Assembly (NCBI GenBank): GCA_963575745.1
Contig: CAUYUJ010005002.1
Location: 353,856-417,855, forward strand
DNA length: 64,000 nucleotides
Direction: 5' to 3'
Source: Prorocentrum cordatum
Lineage: Eukaryota; Sar; Dinophyceae; Prorocentrales; Prorocentraceae
Part shown: in pieces, positions 56,236-64,000 of the stretch
How positions within the stretch are numbered: the stretch's first letter is position 1
How the letters are laid out: every line of letters starts with the position of its first letter
Notes under the pieces: model-generated
What the model saw: only the letters and a program-made list of their open reading frames with translations
Databases searched by the model: none
Told to the model about the DNA's origin: nothing
Translations under genes and position numbers: made by a program

Positions 56236-57271
56236 GAGGCAAGCTGACACGCAGGAAGGAGGAAGCTGAGAGGCAGGAGAGAAGGGGAGAGGGGGCGGGA
56301 GAAGGTGTACGACTGCAGTGCTCCATTCAAAACGAGAACCCAACGCAGGAGTCTTGGGAAACAAGTCAGCAAGAACAAGACAACACAAAAACGATAGCGA
56401 ATGCAGAAATAATGGGAAAGAGAAAGAGAGATAGGGACAGAGCGAGGGAGAACAACACAATAAATATATGTGCCTCGCCTGCTCGGCACGTCGTGATGTA
56501 TATTTCGGTGGTGGTCCGCAGTCGTGACGCACTCTGGTTGTCCATTCCACGGGCGCGATGCGCTCCCTGGTCTCGGCGTAGTTATGTTCACAAGTTTGAT
56601 GCATTCGTTTCTCTTGCTACGCAGTCGTGATGCGCGTCTCTGGCAGTCCTGCCGCCCTTGATGCTCGCGCGGCGTCAGAATGGTCTTGCCTTGCGCGCTT
56701 CTATGTGTTATTGGGGCACTTGCTATCTTCAGTGCTTATGCTGGTCTGTCCTTTATGCTTCCCCTGGATACCGTCTTGTTGCTCAGTCGCGATGCGCCGC
56801 TCCTGCGCCTGGTGTTCAGGCCGCGCCAGCCTAGGGCCCAGGGGGGCACCTGGGCAAGGGCGGTGTGGAGGCTCCGTGATCCCGCGCCGCGCCGCCCCGA
56901 TGCCGCGCGCCCAGGAGCAGTTTCATGGGGTTGCTGGGGAAGGATGGGGCCTTCCCGGATCTCCTTCGAAGCTCCTTGGGAGCTCCTGCGAAGCTCCCTT
57001 TCCCGAGCCTGCAAGCTCCCCAGGCATCCTTCCCAGCGTCCTGGCAAGAGTCTCCCGCGCCGCCCCTCCTCGTCGTCTGCAGCAAGGCTGCGAGCGGCGC
57101 ACCTGCGCTGGGGGCAGCAGCGCCTCCGGCGCGCTGGCGCGCGGACTCGCGGGCGCCGCAGGAATCAGGCGGTCTCGGCGTCCATCTCGCGCAGGGTCGC
57201 CTCGGCCTCGGGTGCCACTCGTAGCTGCTGGGGCGTGGCTTCGGCGGCGTGCCCTCGGTAGGCCAGTCACG
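56236..57271. other. no gene recognised on its own; may be the 3' part of the minus copia fragment
   Basis: GC-rich from 56860 on, with a 387-codon plus frame (56627-57790) that runs antisense to recognisable copia sequence and so is rejected. Minus frames here are Arg/Pro/Ala-rich, as expected of the linker after a copia integrase. Confidence 0.4.
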
Positions 57272-59530
57272 TCACGTGACGGCGTTGGCCTTGGCCGCCC
57301 TCGGGGAAGTGAGAGCATCGCGGCTGGCCCGGTGCATCTGACCGTGGATCTCCTGGACGTCTTGGACTTGTCCCAAGAACCAGGCCTTCTGCTCCCTCCA
57401 CGCGAAGATCAGTTCGCCGCGCTGGTAGACCTGCTGAGTTCGACTCTTGGCAAGCCGCGCGAGTCCCGGCTGTTTTCCCTTGGGCCCCCTTCGCAGGATT
57501 GCCAGGCCAGCAGGCGCCGTCGCGCGCGCGCGCGCCTCGGCGGAAGACCCCCGGCTTGCTTCGGGCCCGAGCTGTCGAGCCGCCCCTTGCAAGGGACTTC
57601 CCAGAAGTCGAGTGGCCCGCCCTGGGGCGATCGTGTCTGGACTGACTTGCGCAGCGGTGGACAACTCGTTTCGCGCGATGGCGCCCAGTGGAAGAGCTTC
57701 TCCACGGGGCATGCGGGGTCCAAGTACGCCGTGCGGGCAGCAGCTCTTGGCGATGCGATGGTAGCCTCCTCCCGTCCAGTCTCCCGGTGAGCTTAAGCAG
57801 GCTGACGCACAGGGAGGCGGCGCGGCCCTGCAGGTCGCGGGAGCGACGGTTGCCTCCGAAGCCGGAGCGGAGTCACGCAAGTCAGCTAGAGTGCCGGCGC
57901 CAGCCCTTCACGATGAAGTTTCAGGTGTCGTCGGTCGCGACGCTCCCTGCGTTGCCTCCTGCAGGCGCCATGCGGTGAATCTCGTCGAGGGTCTTGCAAT
58001 TTTCCCCGTTGACGAGTAAAAGTGCGGATTTGTTTTGGATGCCTCAAGCGACTCGGCCGTCTTCCCAGTGCCCATTGGTTGGGCTCCGCGTGTTCTTGTG
58101 CCAGTCGCGCGCGCTGCGCCCCCGGCCGCCCGCCAGGCGCCGCGCCCACCGAGGCGTGCCGTGCCGTCGAGGCAGAGCCCGGAGGGCTCCAGGCGCGGGA
58201 TGGCCCGGCTGATTGTTCGGGGGCAACGATGAGGGGGGGGGATGGGCAATGGGGGGGGGGATGCATCGCCCCCCAAGCGCCCATTGATCGACGATGGGGG
58301 CCCGATAGCCCCACCCCGCCCTGGAAGGTTCGGATTCACTATCGGAGGCCTATCTCCGATCTATCGGCGATGTATCGCCGATTCCTAGGTCGATGCATCC
58401 CTCCCTTATGCCAGTCCCCCCCTATCGTTGCCCCTCAATTGAGCAGTTCACGGGGAGCTCGTAGGGCGTCCTGTACCTACTGCTTGTCGGCCTGTGGCAT
58501 CGCGTCCACGTCCGCTTGGGAGACCATGCCCGCGCTGGGCGCCGGTCAGATCGCCGCGCGCAGTGGCCAGGAAATATCAAGCTTCTTGGCAAGAGGTTGC
58601 CCGAGTCCCATCAAGCTCGAGCGGGCCATGTCGTCGGCAACGGTGATAGAGGAGGTCATCGGGAAGCGTTCTCCTGAGGCCATCCCGTAACACTGGTCAC
58701 GTGGGCGACGCGCAGGTGCTTTTTCCAGTCGACAGGAAGTTTGAGGGAACGCCGATGTGCTCGAAGTTGTGGGCTGCGGCTTCCTTTCCAGTTCGGACGA
58801 GATTGTATGCGATTCTCTCGCTGCGGTCTCGAATGGCAGGCGTCGAAGGGGCGGGCGATGGCATGGCCAAGAACGCGCGCCTCGGGTTGATAATCAACAT
58901 GTGGCTGAGGGACTTGGCGGCCCCCTTCTCGGCGGTCAAGTCGAAGCCCGCGGTCAAGTTGCCCTTGCGCGCGAGCCCTCCCATAACTCGACACTTCTGT
59001 CATACGGCCGCGGCAGCCCTGCGCTCGAAGGGAGAGCGCGCCCACCTGTCGCCACCCACGCAAGGCCAGGAAGCTGGGGCTGAGCTCGCGGCCGATGCCG
59101 CTGATTCCGGCGCTTGCCAGGAATGTAGTTTCTCGAAAGCCCCAGCGGCTCAAGTGCCATCTGACTCCCGCGGCTGGACCGTCCAGGTTCACGGCGTGTC
59201 CTTGGCGAGCGTGTGGGCGGTGGCCTTGACGCCCCAAGCCCGTCGGCCTTGCATCTCCCTGGCCAGCTGCTGTTACCTGTCAAGGTTACACTTGGCGAGG
59301 CGGGGGTCGGTTGTGGCTTGTGCGCGTTCCTCAGGGGCGTTGGTCGCATCCTTCTTTTTGACCGCGCAGGAAGAGTCCGCGAGTGCCGCCCTTAAGGTCG
59401 TTGTAGTGGCCGTCTTCCTCCAGGTTGAGGATCCAGGCTGAGCTGGGAAATGGCGGCGGCATGCCCGTCCTCAGCAGACACGCGACACATGTAAGAAATG
59501 GGTTCGTTGATGAAATGCCCGCTGCCCACA
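57272..59530 (-). pseudogene. pol: copia-type pol fragment, heavily decayed
   Basis: Read from 59530 down to 57272 with many frame changes. Recognisable: FDLTAEKGAAKSLSHML with INPRRAFLAMPSP (about 58940-58830) and YGMASGERFPMTSSITVADD (about 58690-58625), matching the two ends of the methyltransferase-like domain of copia pol; and the integrase C-terminal end QVSPDTIAPGRATRLLGSPL, GAARQLGPEASRGSSAE, KSRTQQVYQRGELIFAWREQ (about 57690-57390). The catalytic core of integrase is not readable. No LTRs were found around it. It is a different subfamily from the element at 9770. Confidence 0.6.
58560..58984 (-). pseudogene. methyltransferase-like segment of the minus-strand copia fragment
   Basis: Contains FDLTAEK...INPRRAFLAMPSP, where the PC motif of related domains appears as PSP, followed after a gap by YGMASGERFPM. 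Loss of the cysteine agrees with decay. Confidence 0.45.
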
Positions 59531-59781
59531 AGACTGGGGGAGCTTCTCGGGCCGAGGCAGCAGCTGCCCGGGGAGGTCGCTTTCCTCGAGTGTCCGCAGA
59601 GGGCCCTGCTGAGCCCCAGTCCCTCGTGGAATCCCCCGTCGGCCCTGGAGTCCTTGAGCACCTGAGTGTCCGTCTGTGGGCCTACTGGGAGCCCTGGGTC
59701 GCCCAACAGGGCAGGCGTCTCGTCATGCACTTCCGCGCGTCGTGGGACCCCCACCCCCCATGGGAGGAGAGGGTGCGTGAG
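59531..59781. other. no gene recognised
   Basis: Short GC-rich stretch with overlapping frames. Confidence 0.35.
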
Positions 59782-59872
59782 ACGTGTGGGGGGCCACATG
59801 CGAACCCTACCCCTGCCCCCCACGATTTCTGAGCAGGGTAGGGGTAGGGTTCGCATGTGGCCCCCTACACGT
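59782..59872. repeat. near-perfect 33-bp inverted repeat (hairpin)
   Basis: Arms 59782-59814 and 59840-59872 pair at 32 of 33 positions with a 25-nt spacer; the arm includes CCACATGCGAACCCTACCCC. It is not inside any other recognised element. Confidence 0.9.
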
Positions 59873-60239
59873 GGTTGTGTGTGTGTGTGTTTTTGGTCCG
59901 TGCTGGTTAGGAGCTGATTAGGGCCCAGATCCCCCTATCGGTAACCCGCCCCCCCAGCGTCTCCAGGTCAGGGGCAGGCCCCACTGGCCAGTGGGAAACG
60001 CAGGCGAAAGCCACGCGGTGGCCATCGCTGTGCACCAGAGCCCGTGGTGCCCCAAGTTGTTTGCGTAATGCTTGGTCGGATGTTTGGTTTTCTTGTCGGC
60101 TAGTTGGCTGGCAACTTGGCTGGTCTGCTGTCTAAACAGGCGGTCGGCGGTTGATTCGGGCTGGTTGCTGGCTGGCTGCTTAGGCTCGTCCAGCGGATTC
60201 GTGGCCTCGGGGGAGTGGGCTTGTTATCATCAATGGAGG
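59873..60239. other. no gene recognised
   Basis: Short GT run at 59876-59892 and a GGTTGCTGGCTGGCTGC-type patch at 60160. No exon. Confidence 0.4.
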
Positions 60240-60940
60240 ACTGTCGCCTCGGTGGCGCGGACATACTGCAGTTTCTAAGGGAGTGCAGTCCCGGGGGACC
60301 GAGCCCGCGTTTTTTTTGTCCAGCGACTGCGGCTTCGGGAACGCCAGCCGGCTGCAATTTCTATGGGGCTGAGGCTTCGGGAACGCGACCGCTCAGCACG
60401 CATTACTTTGCACCAGTCTGTGGTCTCAGGAACGCGAGCGCTGTGTGATGTACGATGGGCTCTGGTCTCGGGTTCGCGAGCTTCTTGCGTTTTACGATGG
60501 GTGTGCTCTCGGGGGCGCGAGCGCGATGTCATATGCAAGGGGTTGTGGCTTCGGGGGCGCAAACTTGATACAAGGTGCTGGGGATTGTGCTTGCGTGGGC
60601 GCGAACGCGTTGTGAATTACGAGTTACTGTGATTCCGAAGGCACCTAGCTGTTCTAATTTGCCTGGGGGTCGGAATCTCCGGAACGCGAGCGCGTCGTAC
60701 TTACGGATTGCGGCATCGAGAGCGCGAACTCGTTGCACTTGGAAATTGATTGTGGTCTTGGGAACGCGAGCTCCTTGTAATGTATCAGAGGTTGTGGCTC
60801 CGGGGGCGCGAATGTACAGCAAGCTAGAAGGGACTGTGGCCTTGGGAGTGCGAGTGCGTTGTACTTTGGGAGGGGGTGTGGCGTCGGGGGCGCGAACCCA
60901 TGAACTTTACAATGGATTGCGGCCTCGGGGGCGCAAAACT
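60240..60940 (+). repeat. ~42-bp minisatellite (TCGGGGGCGCGAAC type)
   Basis: About 16 diverged units with TGTGG(C/T)(C/T)TCGGG, (A/G)(A/G)CGCGA(A/G)C and TTGT; late units start at 60752, 60793, 60835, 60878 and 60917 (39-43 bp apart). Confidence 0.85.
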
Positions 60941-61259
60941 GTTTTGTTTCTTCGTGTCGCAGCTCCCCTCCCGTAAACTCTGCGGACGTGACTCTGACGT
61001 GGTATTGTGCGGTTTACGGGCTCAGGTCTTCCCGCGGGCTTGAACCATTGCAACATTGGAGCCACAAGACCGCTAGCTATGAGATCAGAAATCTTCGCGC
61101 TGGAACCATCGCAAGAAACGCGGGCACCTACGCCTCGCATCCAATTGACTCCCAAGGGGCCAGCGGATGTGTCGACAAGGCGAGGCATATTGTTTCTGCC
61201 GGTTCTGATTGCATGATGTGGAACGAGGTGGGCAGGAGAAAGGCATGCACGCATGATGA
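60941..61259. other. no gene recognised
   Basis: Moderate GC, one open plus frame continuing into the EF-hand-like segment but without coding bias. Confidence 0.4.
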
Positions 61260-61470
61260 GACGCTTATACTCAGTAGAGCGGATGGCGGCCATACTGGCA
61301 GTTTGGAATCACCAAACTTCAGAAACATGTTGAAGGACATTGGCATACACCATACATTTGAGTCAATCGGGGTCGATGTGATGGCCGTCGAGCTGTGTAT
61401 GCTTTTCGACCTCTTCGACACGGACAGGGGAGGCTCAGTCGAGAGCAGCGTCCTTTCCACCGCAGTACTG
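61260..61470 (+). pseudogene. EF-hand-pair-like segment, degenerate
   Basis: The plus frame reads DGGHTGSLESPN (loop 1), FRNMLKDIGIHHTFESIG, then LCMLFDLFDTDRGGSVESSV (loop 2: DTDRGGSVESSV). Both loops keep positions 1, 6 and 8 of a calcium-binding EF-hand but lack the position-12 Glu (N and V), and loop 1 also lacks the position-3 Asp. The LFDLFDTDR...GS signature resembles the C-terminal EF-hands of dinoflagellate ion channels. Third-position GC is low for a dinoflagellate exon. It may be a decayed exon or retrocopy fragment. Confidence 0.4.
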
Positions 61471-61548
61471 AAAAGTTGCACCGCTCGTTGTCAGGGTCGG
61501 ACAGCAGGCTCGAGTAGAGATGGCAGGTGCTCGACCTTCAGGGTACTC

Positions 61549-61743
61549 TCGGGTCGGGCGAAAGGGGGGGATTGGGAAAGGGGGGGTTACGAAATTTGCT
61601 GCATGCAGCTGGTTTCGGCCTCACCGAGGGGCCAATTCCTCGATACATGGCCGCTCCCGGCGCCGGGAGGCGCCGGGAAAATCAGCTACGTGAGCTGATT
61701 CTCAAACCCCCCCTTTGCTATCCCCCCCTTTCGCCCGACCCGA
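61549..61743. repeat. nested inverted repeats
   Basis: Outer arms of about 40 bp (61549-61589 and 61704-61743) share CGGGTCGGGCGAAAGGGGGG and its complement with a few mismatches. Inside lie the palindrome TCCCGGCGCCGGGA (about 61655) and the stem AATCAGCT/AGCTGATT (about 61680-61700). Small foldback transposon (MITE-like) or regulatory structure are both possible. Confidence 0.75.
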
Positions 61744-61759
61744 TACTCTCAACATCCCC

Positions 61760-62130
61760 CTCCCCACGATACCCCAAGGAACCAGTATCGTTGACTCGAG
61801 GCACGAAGACAATTACGAGACAAAGCGGCAGATGGATGCTCGATCTTCCAGACCCCTCTGGCTTGCACGACGAGCGCAGCTTGTGTCCAGAGGAGTTGTG
61901 TGCCACGGGGTTCGCTGTGCGCTCGTTGGAGAAAAACGTATCTCAACTGTACAAGCCCCCTGAGGCCATCAAGCCCGGGTCTGGAGGCTCCAGACCTGAG
62001 CACGGGGAAAGTCACGCGCCACGCCCTGGACGTGCCCGGAACCAACACTGAATTGAATATGTTGTTGTGCGCATCTATGTGTTCTTGCCCTGGTCTGTCC
62101 TCGTTCCGATGTGCATTTCATTGCATGTTC
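61760..62130. other. no gene recognised; upstream flank of the 62246 gene
   Basis: No exon or repeat. The last 30 bases become T-rich ahead of a leader acceptor candidate. Confidence 0.4.
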
Positions 62131-62146
62131 GTTTTTTTCGGCTCAG
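62131..62146 (+). promoter_or_regulatory. candidate spliced-leader acceptor for the 62246 gene
   Basis: GTTTTTTTCGGCTCAG: a T-run followed by AG, 99 nt before ATG 62246. Dinoflagellate mRNAs receive their leader at such sites. Placement is inference. Confidence 0.4.
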
Positions 62147-62245
62147 ACGCACGTCCACCACTGGTGGCTGCCGAGAGGTGATGTGGCCACTGTCCACGCT
62201 TGCCGCCCGCGCATGGTATCGTAACGTACCGAACCTGCAACTATA

Positions 62246-62926
62246 ATGAAGAGGAGGGCAGCCCTGGCAAGCGCGTGCAGCGCACTGTGGCTGGGCGCCG
62301 CCGCCGCGGAGCCTCCGAGGGACCTGGCGCAGCGGGAAGCCAACGCCAGCTTCAGCAGCGGCTTCCTCGCCAAGGGCCCGCCCGCTCACGCGCCAGCAGT
62401 CGCTTACCCGCCGAGGCTGTGGGAGCCCAGCAGGGCAGCCGCGGCGCTGGGCGGCACCGACGCGCAGCTCCGCGGCCGCGGGGACGCCGCGGCGTCTGCC
62501 CTCCAGCTGGACGCGGCGGCGCGCAAGGGATCCCAAAGCAGGGGGGGCCTGCAGACCATCCCGACGCCCTTCCCCATGAAGTCGGTAAGGCACCGGAAGG
62601 AGGCTGGGGACAGCTACCTCGAGGGCTCGCCCTTGTACCCGCGCCAGCAGCAGCGCGTGGATGCCACCGCCGCCCAGGCGTCGCCACAGCTCCCAGAGCG
62701 GTCGGAGCTGGGCCGCGCAGCAGCTTTCTCAGAACCACCGCTCCTCTCACACGGACTCTCGGCTTCGTCGCCCTGGGGACGGGTCACTGCGCTGCTGCTG
62801 GCGCACGTCATGTTCGCCCTGCTCGTCGTGATGTGGGCGTACTTGTACCGCGCTCACGGCAAGGGCCGTTACACGCGGAGCGTCCAGGCGCGCCACGGGG
62901 ACTCTTTCACGTTCGGGCTCTTCGAG
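62246..62926 (+). CDS. signal-peptide, single-membrane-segment protein, first exon (possible PLAC8-like)
   Basis: ATG 62246 opens 227 codons to 62926, where GTCGGAAAT gives a phase-0 donor; beyond it the frame turns into low-complexity intron. Residues 1-22 look like a signal peptide (MKRR, then a hydrophobic Ala/Leu core ending GAAAAE). Residues about 25-175 are Ala/Pro/Arg-rich and probably disordered. Residues about 180-201 (ALLLAHVMFALLVVMWAYLY) form a membrane segment followed by a basic RAHGKGRYTRS. The exon ends GDSFTFGLFE, which resembles the beginning of PLAC8 domains, whose cysteines would follow in the next exon; that is a guess. High GC third positions and a real ATG support coding. 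The next exon was not found in the window. Confidence 0.65.
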
Positions 62927-63539
62927 GTCGGAAATCTGAACCAGGAGCATAGGCCGAGGGCCCCCCTGCCCCTCCTGCTTTTCTGTGCTCCCACCCCATC
63001 TCCAGTGTGGTCGTTTCCCTTCCCTCTCCCTCTTCTCTTGCCCGTCCCCTCCCAAGTATGGTCCTTCTCCCCTCTCCCTCCCCCTCCTCTCCCTGCGCCT
63101 CGTTTCCTTTTCCCTCCTCACTTTCCCCCCTCCCCTCCGATGTTGGCCTCCCTCAGCACATCTCGTCCACGGGAGGGGAGAGGGGACAGGAGCCCGCTCC
63201 TTCCCTCCTCCCAGCTCTCGGCCGCCCCCCTTCAAATCTCGTTCGTGGGAGAGGAGAAGGGGGGATGAGAGGAGAGGAGAAGGGAGGAGGAGGGAGGAAG
63301 TATGAGGAGGGAGGAGGAGGAGGAGGAGGAGGAGGAGGAGGAGGAGGAGGAGGAGGAGGAGGAGAAAGAGGGGGAGGGGGAGGGGGAGGGGGAGGAGGGG
63401 GAGGAGGAGGAGGAGGAGGAGGAGGAGGAGGAGGAGGAGGAGGAGGAGGAGGAGGCGAGCAGCCAGCAGGAGTTCTCCGAGAAACCGAAAAACCCTGGAA
63501 ACATGAACCCCTAGCCACTTAAGGCGGGAGGGGGAGGCG
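62927..63539 (+). other. probable intron of the 62246 gene, with purine array
   Basis: Pyrimidine-rich to about 63150 (CCCTCTCC-type), then a GGA array 63250-63455. The two halves are complementary in composition and could pair in the transcript. Confidence 0.5.
63250..63455 (+). repeat. GGA array
   Basis: GGAGGA triplets with short GGGGGAG interruptions. Confidence 0.95.
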
Positions 63540-63639
63540 ATGCCTCAAGATGAACGAGTTCAGGCCAGTGGGGGCAACGGGTGTGAAGAGTGCAGCCTCT
63601 CTGCCCCTCAGCCGCCCTGTAGCGTCGTTACAGCCAGAA

Positions 63640-63695
63640 TGCACGGATGGACCGGTACACCGAAATCTGCACGGATGGACCGGTACACCGAAATC
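63640..63695 (+). repeat. perfect 28-bp tandem duplication
   Basis: Units 63640-63667 and 63668-63695 are identical, starting TGCACGGATGGACCGG and ending ACCGAAATC. Confidence 0.95.
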
Positions 63696-63709
63696 TTAAA
63701 GATTTGCAT

Positions 63710-64000
63710 TCACAACGGGGCCCCTGTCTTGGGGTGGCGGCCACGCTGCACCATGTCGGCCTTCCGCTTTTGGTTGGCCCTGGTGGCAGGATTGGAAGAC
63801 GGCCCCGCACACTTCGAATTCAGATTCGAACGACCGCTCCACCCCTCCTCCCCCGACGCCGAGGCCCCACACTGGGTGCAGCAGACCATGGCACCGTGGG
63901 TGACTAAAATGTGATTTAGCTCCCTGAAGGCCTCGAGCCCATCTGGTGGCTCCCCTGGCGGCGCAGGCACGGGCCCCAGGACCTCCTCAGCTGCCGCCAG
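63710..64000 (-). pseudogene. retroelement zinc-ribbon-like fragment, runs off the window
   Basis: Open on the minus strand from the window edge: LAAAEEVLGPVPAPPGEPP, then RELNHILVTHGAMVCCTQC with GASASG, and ends QRGRHPKTGAPL. The H...CC-X2-CGA segment followed by a GRHP ending resembles a CXXC module that I associate with dinoflagellate LINE proteins. Whether it is intact cannot be judged from the part visible. Confidence 0.4.

Noticed and set aside
56627-57790. 387-codon plus-strand frame
   Set aside because: Runs antisense to recognisable copia integrase sequence; open because of GC-rich composition.
58701-59441. 246-codon plus-strand frame
   Set aside because: Antisense to the copia methyltransferase-like fragment; no domain.
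59800-59850. Telomere-like CCCTACCCC in the hairpin
   Set aside because: Not repeated in tandem and differs from the TTTAGGG-type repeat.

Overview
This window looks like nuclear DNA of a GC-rich, large-genome dinoflagellate; the genus cannot be fixed from the sequence. The reasons are a near-match to the dinoflagellate spliced leader (30871-30891), a copia-type LTR retrotransposon whose polyprotein carries a methyltransferase-like domain between protease and integrase, LINE-type elements with dinoflagellate-style endonuclease and reverse transcriptase motifs, short exon-like blocks with very high GC at third codon positions behind polypyrimidine-AG acceptors, and a heavy load of micro- and minisatellites. 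No rRNA gene, complete tRNA gene, CRISPR array or operon was seen.

Layout. 1-9305: mostly repeats, including two copies (A on +, C on -) of a modular dispersed element forming a long, locally about 99% identical inverted repeat, a partial third copy B, a 160-bp tandem array and a 12-bp minisatellite. 9306-18890: a degenerate tandem array of roughly 345-bp units split by an 8.16-kb copia element (9770-17928) with 149-bp LTRs and a 5-bp target duplication. 18900-30870: candidate small exons, satellites and purine/pyrimidine arrays. 30871-36330: a decayed LINE with a spliced-leader relic at its 5' end. 36400-46000: candidate exons, including one for a ZZ-like zinc finger plus PX domain protein (41918-42609), and a 100-N assembly gap inside inverted GGA/TCC arrays. 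46380-49080: remnants of a second reverse-transcriptase element and of a retroelement ORF1-like protein. 49081-56235: triplet arrays, a second array of the 88-89-bp satellite, and copy D of the modular element. 57272-59530: a decayed copia-type fragment on the minus strand. 59782-62145: hairpins, a 42-bp minisatellite and a decayed EF-hand-like segment. 62246-62926: the best host gene, a first exon encoding a signal peptide, one membrane segment and what may be the start of a PLAC8-like domain. 63710-64000: edge of a further minus-strand retroelement fragment.

How the parts fit. Host coding capacity is small and split into short exons; TCC arrays repeatedly lie just upstream of candidate acceptors and may act as long polypyrimidine tracts. 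Most recognisable protein-coding sequence comes from retroelements and all of it is damaged. In the LINE and the copia element, the conserved catalytic or metal-ligand residues I could compare that have changed can all be explained by sense-strand A-to-G changes, which is the most unusual pattern in the window together with the spliced-leader relic on the LINE. Family assignments come from motif recognition, not from a database search.
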